Assembly: GCA_022799755.1 (NCBI GenBank)
Contig: JAAWOU010000017.1
Coordinates: 1-53,574, forward strand
DNA length: 53,574 nucleotides
Direction of reading: 5' to 3'
DNA from: Lachnospiraceae bacterium
GTDB lineage: Bacteria; Bacillota; Clostridia; Lachnospirales; Lachnospiraceae
Part shown: in pieces, positions 35,056-42,452 of the stretch
Position numbering within the stretch: the first letter of the stretch is position 1
How the letters are laid out: the number at the start of each line of letters is the position of its first letter
Position numbers and translations under genes: made by a program
The notes under the pieces: generated by a model
Databases searched by the model: none
Seen by the model: only the letters and a program-made list of their open reading frames with translations
What the model was told of the DNA's origin: nothing

Positions 35056-38000
35056 ATGGATATCAATCAGTTGTGTCCGGGTTGTATGCGGGAATTGCCC
35101 GGGGCGGAACACGGAAAGTCCGGGGCAAACGAGAGGGGCCGGCAGAAAGCGGGGAAATGTCCCCGCTGCGGTTTTGACGCCGCTGCCTACCGGCAGAACA
35201 GCCGCTGTCTGCCGCTGTACACCATCCTCGCGGGGAAATATCTGGTGGGCGCCGTGCTGGGAGAGGGCGGCTTCGGCATCACCTACATGGGCTACGACCT
35301 GAACATGGAGACGCGGATCGCCATCAAGGAGTACTTCCCGGTGGAACTGGTGAGCCGCGATACCACGTCCATGACCGGGGACAGGGTCATTTCCCTGAGC
35401 GGGGACAAAAGCGTCACCTACAAGCAGGGCCTGAAAAAATATGTGACAGAGGCTCAGAACGTTTCCCGGTTCTCCGAGACGCCGGGCGTGGTGTCTGTAA
35501 AGGACTTCTTCTACGAGAACGAGACCGCCTACATCGTCATGGAGTACATAGAGGGCCAGAGCCTGAAAGATTACTTAAAAGAGCGTGGCGGCAGGCTATC
35601 TGAGGAAGAGGCGCTGGATATCATGAAACCGGTGCTGGAGGCTTTGGTGAAAGTCCATGAAGCCGGGATCATCCACCGTGACATCAGCCCGGACAATATC
35701 ATGCTGACATTTGGGGATGGAGGGGACGGTGGGGAATATAGCGGCGCTGCAGGACCGAAAGCGGAATACAAAGCTGTACCAGAGCAGGCTTTCGCCGCAA
35801 TAGGAAATAGGGAATCCGGCATGAGAGCTGCAGCAGACAGGAGCAGCACAGGCGGTAGGGCAGGGGAAGCCGGCAGGATCCATACAGGCAATGGGGCAGG
35901 AACAGAAACAATGGCTGCAGACAGAGGACGACAGATAGATAATAGCCGCCATGTGACTTCCGTGAAGCTCATAGACTTCGGCGCCGCCCGCATGACGGAA
36001 AAGAATGATCAGAAGTCCCTGACCATCATCTTAAAGCACGGTTACGCCCCGGAGGAGCAGTACCGCACCCATGGCGAACAGGGCCCCTGGACGGATGTGT
36101 ATGCGCTCTGCGCCGTGTTCTACCGGATGCTCACCGGCCAGACCCCTGTGCCCGCTATGGACAGGCTGTTTCGGGACGATCTGAAGTCATTGGAAGAATT
36201 GAACGCAAATGTCACCAAATCCACCCAGGCAGCCATCCTGAAAGGCCTGGCCGTAAAGCGGGAAGACCGCATCCGCACTGTCACGGAGCTGATGCAGGCT
36301 CTGTATGAAAGGAAAGCCATAAAGAATCATTCCGGCAGGAAGCTTTTTTGGGCTGCGGGAATCTGCTCAGGCTGTCTGCTGCTGGCGGCCGCTGCAGGGG
36401 CGATTATACTGTGGTCGCATCCACAGGAACAGAGTAAGGGAAATATCCCGGAAATCAATCCGGCGGAGAACGGTTCAGAACCAGAAGCCATTGCGCCGGA
36501 AATAGGAGCGACAGTGGAATTTGAGGCGGAAGAGCTGGGAGAGACAGTGGCATTTCCGGATTCCCAGACCAGCCTCAGTATCGGAGGAAACCATGCTTTG
36601 TTTGTAATGCCGGACGGCACTGTAAAGGCCAGAGGCGCAAATGCGTACGGGCAGTGCATGGTAAAAGACTGGAGGGATATTGTGGCAGTGTCCGCGGGTC
36701 CCTGGCATTCTCTTGGCCTGCGCTCGGACGGAAAGGTATTTGCCGCCGGGAGGAATGGGAATGGGGAATGCGATGTGGATACCTGGGAAAATGTGGTTTC
36801 CATTGCAGCCGGCGGAAATGATGTCAGCTATGGGTTGACGGCAGAGGGAAAGGTCCTGGCCTGTGGGATGAACACAGGAGACCATTTCAGCCATGCGGCG
36901 GAGTGGGAGGATATTGTCGCCATTACGTCTACGGACTGGGGCGGCGTAATAGGACTGGACAGGGAGGGTACGGTCCATTACGCAGGCAGCGCTGAGGGCG
37001 TGGACGAGGACGGTTCTCTGCGTCCGTTCAGATTTGAGGAGGAATATCTTCCGGTATCCGGATGGACGGGAGTGAAGCATCTGTTTCTGTTCTCACAGGA
37101 TACACTTCTGGGACTGAAAGAGGACGGAAGCCTGATGTCCGCATATATCACGGAAAATGCGGTGCCCCATGATGCGCTGCTTTCTGTAGAAGCATGGCAG
37201 GAAATAGGACAATTGGATGTAGGATGGCCTGTGATGGGCGTCAAAAGAGACGGCACGATGGTCTTTGGCGACGATTCGGATGTCATTGAGATGCAGGGGG
37301 CTTTAAGCGAATGGGATCAGGTACAGGCCGTGGGAGTAATGGGTGGTATGGCAATCGGACTGGGGAAAGACGGTACCATTCTGGAATATCGGCAGAATGT
37401 GGGGAATGCGGATATAGAGACCATGGACAACCTGGAGTGGATTCATGTGCTGGAGTCTTCGGACGGCGATAACCTGGTAGCCATGGACAGGGAGAATAGA
37501 ATTCTGACCCATGGCGGCGGAGGGATATATCTGAACCCGCTGGAGACGTTGAATACGGCGGAAGAAATGTCTGCCCGGATGATTGCGGATTTCGTGGGAG
37601 AGGACGCGGTGGTTCTGAAAGACGGCAGAGTCTGCTTTTACAGGGACTGGGCCGGCGGCGGAGCCTGGATGGGGGATGCGGAGCCATATGCAGGGGAACA
37701 TGTCATGCAGGCGCTGGAATTGCAGAGGAGATATCAGAGGCATCTGTATGCGTTCCTGCTCGAAGACGGATATGTAGAAATCTGTCTGGCGGGACCTGAC
37801 TTAGAGAATGGGGCGCTGGCGGAGGAGATGGAGAGGCAGAGACAGAGCGTAACGGGAGCGGAAAGCTGGGAGGAAGTGGTCCAAATAGCCGGAAGCGCGC
37901 AGAACGGCCTATATGGATTGCACCGGGACGGTACCGTCAGCCTGGCCAGGGCAGGAGGGACGAAAAAACTGGAAAACTGTCAGGGGATAACAGGGCTTGC

Positions 38001-38310
38001 AGGCCGGGGGGGAGATATCCTTGGCGTGAGAGAGGACGGCACCGTGGAAGTGATAGCGGCCGGAGAGTATGCGGTTATGTTCGGGAGGACGCAGGTGTCT
38101 GCCTGGACCGGCATTCAGGATATTTCCATGGGAGAGAGCCATGTGGCCGGGCTGAGAGAAGACGGCACTGTAATTGCGGCCGGAAGCAATCACGAGGGAC
38201 AGTGCGATGTGGAGGACTGGACCGACGTGATATACCTGACCACAGGAAGAAACTGTACTTTGGGGATTACCAGCGCTGGACAGCTGAAAATGGCCGGTGA
38301 GCTGTATTAG
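35056..38310 (+). CDS. Receptor kinase: zinc ribbon - Ser/Thr kinase - TM - RCC1-like propeller (second)
   Basis: A 1084-residue paralogue of the gene before it. Layout: zinc ribbon (CPGC...CPRC, first 45 residues), kinase with G69-E-G-G-F-G74, K91, H207-R-D209-I-S-P-D-N214 and DFG at D307, a transmembrane helix at about 430-452, and RCC1-like repeats from about 500. Between the HRD and DFG motifs it carries about 80 extra residues rich in Gly, Ala and Arg, absent from its sister. Its propeller repeats are more diverged, so the ligand may differ. ATG 35056 has GGGAGAAAGGA upstream. It closes the nine-gene run. Confidence 0.88.
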   Translation: MDINQLCPGCMRELPGAEHGKSGANERGRQKAGKCPRCGFDAAAYRQNSRCLPLYTILAGKYLVGAVLGEGGFGITYMGYDLNMETRIAIKEYFPVELVSRDTTSMTGDRVISLSGDKSVTYKQGLKKYVTEAQNVSRFSETPGVVSVKDFFYENETAYIVMEYIEGQSLKDYLKERGGRLSEEEALDIMKPVLEALVKVHEAGIIHRDISPDNIMLTFGDGGDGGEYSGAAGPKAEYKAVPEQAFAAIGNRESGMRAAADRSSTGGRAGEAGRIHTGNGAGTETMAADRGRQIDNSRHVTSVKLIDFGAARMTEKNDQKSLTIILKHGYAPEEQYRTHGEQGPWTDVYALCAVFYRMLTGQTPVPAMDRLFRDDLKSLEELNANVTKSTQAAILKGLAVKREDRIRTVTELMQALYERKAIKNHSGRKLFWAAGICSGCLLLAAAAGAIILWSHPQEQSKGNIPEINPAENGSEPEAIAPEIGATVEFEAEELGETVAFPDSQTSLSIGGNHALFVMPDGTVKARGANAYGQCMVKDWRDIVAVSAGPWHSLGLRSDGKVFAAGRNGNGECDVDTWENVVSIAAGGNDVSYGLTAEGKVLACGMNTGDHFSHAAEWEDIVAITSTDWGGVIGLDREGTVHYAGSAEGVDEDGSLRPFRFEEEYLPVSGWTGVKHLFLFSQDTLLGLKEDGSLMSAYITENAVPHDALLSVEAWQEIGQLDVGWPVMGVKRDGTMVFGDDSDVIEMQGALSEWDQVQAVGVMGGMAIGLGKDGTILEYRQNVGNADIETMDNLEWIHVLESSDGDNLVAMDRENRILTHGGGGIYLNPLETLNTAEEMSARMIADFVGEDAVVLKDGRVCFYRDWAGGGAWMGDAEPYAGEHVMQALELQRRYQRHLYAFLLEDGYVEICLAGPDLENGALAEEMERQRQSVTGAESWEEVVQIAGSAQNGLYGLHRDGTVSLARAGGTKKLENCQGITGLAGRGGDILGVREDGTVEVIAAGEYAVMFGRTQVSAWTGIQDISMGESHVAGLREDGTVIAAGSNHEGQCDVEDWTDVIYLTTGRNCTLGITSAGQLKMAGELY

Positions 38311-38399
38311 AATCGGAAGATTCTCTACAGTGCAACAGACACAGGAGCCCAGAGGCTGTGTCCGCAGTATCCGGCGGATCTGCCCGTGAACAGCGACAG

Positions 38400-38435
38400 C
38401 CGGTTCAAACCGGATCTGTCCGGCCGGAGGCCGGA
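38400..38435. other. Two adjacent GC-rich hairpins
   Basis: CCGGTT-CA-AACCGG (38400-38413) and TCCGGCC-GGA-GGCCGGA (38419-38435) lie just before a promoter-like sequence. Neither has a T tract, so they are not classic terminators. They may slow transcription leaving the kinase gene or mark a protein site. Confidence 0.35.
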
Positions 38436-38443
38436 ACAAAAGG

Positions 38444-38472
38444 TTGCGGGATATGACATTTTGTGATAAGAT
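38444..38472 (+). promoter_or_regulatory. Probable promoter of the degV-family gene
   Basis: TTGCGG (38444-38449), 17 bp, TAAGAT (38467-38472). The -35 is weak and the -10 good. It gives a leader of about 50 nt before the start at 38527. Confidence 0.45.
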
Positions 38473-38526
38473 AAATTGCAAATCAGCTGTTGAATATACG
38501 GTTTACCTGAAAGAGGGAGGACTGAT

Positions 38527-39393
38527 ATGAACGATTATGTGATATGCATGGATGCTTCCGGGGACATTGTCCGGGAGACGGCGCGGGAGAACGGTATTGA
38601 ATTCGTGCCCATGGAGTATTCCCTGGGGGAGGAGATGCGCACGTCCAGGGGATGCGAGGACGAGGCGGTGCTGAAGCGTTTCTATGACGGACAGCGGGGC
38701 GGAGACCTGACCAGGACTTCCCAGATTTCCCCCTATATGTACGAGGAATATTTCGGGAAATTTCTGCGGGAGGGCAAATCAGTGCTGTATTTCTGTCTGT
38801 CCAGCGGACTGTCGGCTACCTATGAAAGCTCCATGCTGGCTGCCGGAAATCTGAAAGAAGAGTATCCGGAACAGGATATTCTGTCAGTGGATACCTTGGC
38901 GGCTACCGGCGGCATGGGCATTCTGGCGGAACGGGCCATTGAGAACCGGAAAAACGGCATGGGCCTGCGCGAGAACTTTGAGGATGTCAGCGCCCTGATT
39001 CCGAATCTGCGCCATTTCTTCATGGTGCAGGATTTGATGTACCTGAAGCGGGGCGGCAGAGTCGGCGCAGCCACCGCCATCGTGGGCTCTGCGCTGAACA
39101 TCAAGCCAATCCTGAAGATTGACGAGAAAGGCAAGCTGGTGACCATAGACAAGAAGCGGGGCAACAAGGCGGCCATGACGGCTCTGTTTACCTATTTAAA
39201 AGAAAACCACAATCCGAAGCTGTGCAGGACCGTATATATCTGCGATGCGGACACGCCGGAGCTGGCCGATGCCCTGGTGGAGAAAGTAAAGGAGGAGGGC
39301 ATTGACGCGGAGGTTCGCCGCACCATGCTGTCCCCCATCATCGGAGCCCATACCGGGCCGGGAATGCTGTCCATGATTTTCATCGGAAAATGA
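38527..39393 (+). CDS. DegV family fatty-acid-binding protein
   Basis: A 288-residue DegV protein. Members bind a fatty acid between two domains and serve fatty-acid kinase systems (FakB-like) or related roles. Features seen: N-terminal strand with an acidic turn, TSQISPYMYEEYF (Ser/Thr lipid head-group site), LSSGLSATYESS, VDTLAATGGMG and LKRGGRVGAA. Length is standard. A GAGGGAGGACTG site precedes ATG 38527. It is a single gene between the kinase run and a terminator at 39507. No FakA-like partner is in the window. Confidence 0.92.
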   Translation: MNDYVICMDASGDIVRETARENGIEFVPMEYSLGEEMRTSRGCEDEAVLKRFYDGQRGGDLTRTSQISPYMYEEYFGKFLREGKSVLYFCLSSGLSATYESSMLAAGNLKEEYPEQDILSVDTLAATGGMGILAERAIENRKNGMGLRENFEDVSALIPNLRHFFMVQDLMYLKRGGRVGAATAIVGSALNIKPILKIDEKGKLVTIDKKRGNKAAMTALFTYLKENHNPKLCRTVYICDADTPELADALVEKVKEEGIDAEVRRTMLSPIIGAHTGPGMLSMIFIGK

Positions 39394-39506
39394 CGGCATT
39401 GCAGAGAGGATGCGGGTATACGCCCGGGGCACCCTGCAGAACGGATAAAAGCGGATTTCGGATTTACAAAGGACGACTTGTACGAAAGAGAATAGATCTG
39501 CGGAAG

Positions 39507-39541
39507 AAAGTCTCATTGGAATATTTCAGTGGGCTTTTTTT
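39507..39541 (+). terminator. Terminator after the degV-family gene
   Basis: AAAGTCTCATTG pairs with CAGTGGGCTTT, with G-U pairs and one bulge, and runs into TTTTTTT. It lies about 110 bp after the stop. Confidence 0.6.
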
Positions 39542-39642
39542 CGTGGGCTGACAGGGCTGCGTATTTTGGACTATCCGTCCAATGACGAAAGGAAAATTTT
39601 ATGTTATGATGGACTAAACGGGAAGAAAGGGGATGGAGCCGA

Positions 39643-40023
39643 ATGGGACGGAATGAAACGGAGACAAAGGGAAACGTGAAATCCGACAGTTTATATCTGC
39701 ACATTGATTCGGTAAAGACCGGCAGGCGGCTGGAGCGGCTGATAAGGCAGAGGGGATATTCGGTGAGGGATATACAGTGCCTCCTGCGCTTATCCTGCCC
39801 CCAGCCGGTGTATCGATGGATGCGGGGACAGATTTTGCCATCGGTAGAGCATTTGTTCGTTTTGTCCAAGCTGCTTCAGGTACATATGGAGGAACTGCTG
39901 GTACCTTTGTATGAAATGCCGGGAGAAGCGCCTGGAGCGGGAGACAGGAATTGTCCAGAGCGTTTGAGATGGAGGCGGATGACTGCGTACAGCTGTAAAT
40001 ATCTATATTGGAAAGCGGCATGA
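39643..40023 (+). CDS. Small XRE-like HTH protein
   Basis: A 126-residue protein with a helix-turn-helix core at about residues 28-85 (TGRRLERLIRQRGYSVRDIQCLLRLSCPQPVYRWMRGQILPSVEHL), a form of the Cro/C1 fold. The C-terminal 40 residues are basic and not typical of the fold. GAAAGGGG precedes ATG 39643. A dyad TTGGAC-TATCC-GTCCAA (39567-39583) lies upstream and could be its operator. It is 24 bp before the PIN-domain gene and probably controls that unit. Confidence 0.75.
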   Translation: MGRNETETKGNVKSDSLYLHIDSVKTGRRLERLIRQRGYSVRDIQCLLRLSCPQPVYRWMRGQILPSVEHLFVLSKLLQVHMEELLVPLYEMPGEAPGAGDRNCPERLRWRRMTAYSCKYLYWKAA

Positions 40024-40047
40024 AGTCGGCATGAAGCGGGGACCGAA

Positions 40048-40701
40048 ATGTTTCATTTTATGATAGATCTGGAGAATACTCGGAGCAAAGGCCTGCAGGG
40101 GGCGGAATATCTTTCTCCTGACGATCATGTGACGGTTTTTTACAGTGAGTCCTGTCTGAAAGTGGAGAAAGGAAAGCTGCAGCAGATCATCGATGCGGGC
40201 AGCGTTCTGGACATCTGCCGTCTGCAGAGGAACGGCAAAAATGCGCTGGATTTCTATATCACCTCCAGAATCGGGGAGCTCTTCGGCGCCGGATACCAGG
40301 GGATAGTGGCCATTGTGAGCAGTGACAAGGGATACTGTGCCGTACAGGATTATTGGGCAAAATGCGTGAAGCCTGCCAGGACGGTGATTTTACAGCCGAA
40401 TATCGAGCAGTGCATCGGCTGCTCCAACGAGAACAGCGCCAGGAGAGGGATGATTCAGGAGAGACTGCGGGAAGTGAATCTGGAGACCCAGTACGGCCTG
40501 TATGGGGAACATCTGAAAATGAGGCAGATACTGGAGGACAGCTTCGCGGATACGGCCTACAGGGATCTGCTGGGACAGATTATAAATGTGGTGGAAAGAC
40601 AGAAAGGGCACGGACGCAGGGTGCTGTATCTGGATACAATCAAGCGATTCGGCAGGGAGAAAGGGCTGGAGATATACACGAAGATAAAGCAGACAATGTG
40701 A
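40048..40701 (+). CDS. PIN/NYN-like domain protein
   Basis: A 217-residue protein with a PIN-like nuclease fold: FMIDLENT at the N-terminus (Asp7), a central ALDFYITSRIGEL, and IVAIVSSDKGYCAVQDYW, with the Ser-Ser-Asp-Lys-Gly-Tyr segment typical of NYN/PIN active sites. Such proteins cleave RNA using acidic residues and Mg or Mn. The C-terminal third is helical and unassigned. It follows the HTH gene by 24 bp. It could be an RNA-processing enzyme or a toxin-like nuclease; an antitoxin role for the HTH is only a guess. Confidence 0.75.
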   Translation: MFHFMIDLENTRSKGLQGAEYLSPDDHVTVFYSESCLKVEKGKLQQIIDAGSVLDICRLQRNGKNALDFYITSRIGELFGAGYQGIVAIVSSDKGYCAVQDYWAKCVKPARTVILQPNIEQCIGCSNENSARRGMIQERLREVNLETQYGLYGEHLKMRQILEDSFADTAYRDLLGQIINVVERQKGHGRRVLYLDTIKRFGREKGLEIYTKIKQTM

Positions 40702-40791
40702 ACAAAAGAGAACGCAGTAATGGAGGAAGAGCCTCGTTGCTGGCAAATGCAGAAGCGAAACGGAAGACTGCCAAAAGCGAAGGAGGTATCT

Positions 40792-41622
40792 ATGAGGGAC
40801 TGGATCGTTATCAACGGAAAGAGAGTTATCTGGGAGGATTTTGTAGGGATTCTGGACTATTACAGGTATAAGAGCATTATCCGGGAGAGGAGTCGTGATG
40901 TCAGGAATCAGTATAATTACATGTTGTATGTGCTGCAGGAACTGGCCTGCGACTATCACGAGGGCAGCGATTACGTGCTTGACCACATGGAAGACTTCAT
41001 AACCAGGCATTATATGAAGATGCCCAAAGAACGAAGACTCCCTGAGGCACTGGAGGAGCTTTTCAACCAGATGCAGGCAAGGCTTCACATTGATCTGTCC
41101 GAAATGCTGGACGAATGTGTGCAGAATTCGCAGAAGACCTATCAGGACATGCAGGATGCGCAGAAGCGGGAGAGCGAAAGGCTCGCTCTGATCCGCTCGC
41201 TTTCCGTAAAGCACAGCGAGATCAACAGCAGGGAATTGCCAAAAAAGGTGTCCTATCTGATGCATTTGCAGAAAGCGAAAACCGGATGCAAGGGATACAA
41301 GGTAAAGGAGCAGGAGATCCGTGCCACGGGCATGTGGTGCGAGCTTCTGATCCGCAGCCTCTCGGTAAATACCATAACCAATGGTCTGATGAAGCGGGCG
41401 GTGGAAAATGACATCCTGTCCGAGATAGAACTGTCGGATCTGCTTCGAACCAAATGCCATATAGATACAGAGTATGAAAAGTACGCGGCGGAGCTTTCAG
41501 GCCTGTCCCTGGACGAGCCTGTGGATATCTATATAAAGGATTTCCTCGAACTGTGCGAGCCCAGGTTCCGGGAAATTTTGGGGATAAGGGAGGAAATTCT
41601 GGGGAAAGAGGGCGGAAAATAA
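40792..41622 (+). CDS. Unknown helical protein after the PIN gene
   Basis: A 276-residue soluble, mostly helical, charged protein of no family I know. A coiled-coil-like stretch (KTYQDMQDAQKRESERLALIR) lies in the middle. I chose ATG 40792, preceded by AAGGAGGT, over the first in-frame ATG at 40720. It follows the PIN gene by 90 bp on the same strand and may be part of the same unit. The start of its open frame overlaps nothing upstream. No nucleic-acid-binding motif was seen. Confidence 0.65.
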   Translation: MRDWIVINGKRVIWEDFVGILDYYRYKSIIRERSRDVRNQYNYMLYVLQELACDYHEGSDYVLDHMEDFITRHYMKMPKERRLPEALEELFNQMQARLHIDLSEMLDECVQNSQKTYQDMQDAQKRESERLALIRSLSVKHSEINSRELPKKVSYLMHLQKAKTGCKGYKVKEQEIRATGMWCELLIRSLSVNTITNGLMKRAVENDILSEIELSDLLRTKCHIDTEYEKYAAELSGLSLDEPVDIYIKDFLELCEPRFREILGIREEILGKEGGK

Positions 41623-41843
41623 CTGTTAATAAGCGCGGCGGTAAAGAAGAAAGGCTGTGGCAAAAGACTGATAAAAACTGTAGAAAGACCGCGGCGTTCG
41701 AAAATGGGGTTGACAAATATTTCTAATAAGTACATAGGTGCATAATGCAAGATGGAGCGGACAAAGTTGTCTTTCTGAAAAGGGAGATATCTTTGTCTTT
41801 TTTTGCTCGTTTTTTCATTCATTTTTCAGAAGCTGGGTGTCAT

Positions 41844-42110
41844 ATGACGAAATATACCTTTATTACAGGAGGCGTGGTCTCAGGGCTCGGCAAGGGAATC
41901 ACCGCTGCGTCTCTGGGGAGACTTTTGAAAGCCAGAGGCTTGAAAGCGGCGGCACAGAAGCTGGATCCGTATATCAATGTGGATCCCGGCACCATGAGTC
42001 CCTATCAGCATGGGGAAGTCTATGTGACGGAGGACGGCACGGAGACGGACCTGGATCTGGGGCATTATGAGCGGTTCATCCATGAGGACTTGACTTTTAA
42101 GTCGCCATAA
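41844..42110 (+). pseudogene. pyrG: Truncated 5' fragment of CTP synthase (pyrG)
   Basis: An 88-codon fragment matches the N-terminus of CTP synthase: [19 protein letters not shown] (the ATP/UTP-binding P-loop region), [20 protein letters not shown] and [10 protein letters not shown]. Full enzymes have about 530 residues with a C-terminal glutamine amidotransferase domain. Here the match ends after [13 protein letters not shown] at a stop, and nothing like pyrG follows. It cannot make CTP alone. A full pyrG is expected elsewhere in the genome. A TTGACA at 41710 lies upstream but without a good -10. Some translation is still possible. Confidence 0.85.
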
Positions 42111-42195
42111 AAGCTATATTCTGGACAGGAGAGTATCCCGGATAGGAAAGAGATATAGCCTTGGATGCGGATTGCAGATATTGCACATTCTATGG

Positions 42196-42224
42196 TTGGC
42201 AGATTCGGGCTGATATGGTAAAAT
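42196..42224 (+). promoter_or_regulatory. Promoter of recD2
   Basis: TTGGCA (42196-42201), 17 bp, TAAAAT (42219-42224). Both boxes are close to consensus and the spacing is ideal. The start site would be near 42231. Confidence 0.6.
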
Positions 42225-42328
42225 AATGGTTATGGTAAATTAAATTTATTAAAGTGAATAATCACACAAATACTGGACAATCGCAATGGTTTTCTGTATG
42301 ATTATGGTAAAATGACCTTTTTTAGGGC

Positions 42329-42406
42329 AAGCAGCGGCCGGATGGCCGACCTGCCATGTGCGTTGCTGTGCACATGGTAAGACCATAAGCCGCCGAGCCG
42401 CCGCTT
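42329..42406 (+). ncRNA. Structured leader segment of recD2 (putative)
   Basis: AAGCAGCGGC (42329-42338) can pair with GCCGCCGCTT (42397-42406) with one mismatch, closing a region that contains a perfect 8-bp hairpin CCATGTGC/GCACATGG (42354-42361 with 42370-42377). The segment ends about 45 nt before the recD2 start. It matches no riboswitch class I know. Confidence 0.35.
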
Positions 42407-42452
42407 CGATTAATGCCAGGAGGCGTATGGCCGTAAAGGAGCGTAATGGACG

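Larger units (their letters stand above)
42111..42452. other. Intergenic leader region before recD2
   Basis: No gene is seen. The stretch carries a promoter (42196-42224), repeated ATGGTAAA motifs and a structured segment (42329-42406), listed separately. Together they make a leader of about 220 nt for recD2. Confidence 0.55.

Noticed and set aside
24937..38310. Type VI secretion or tellurite-resistance (TerY-P) locus
   Set aside because: No Tss, TerD or TerC genes are present. Only the signalling gene types are shared.
41745..41843. Upstream extension of the pyrG fragment to ATG 41745
   Set aside because: The extra 33 residues do not match CTP synthase, while ATG 41844 matches the known start exactly.
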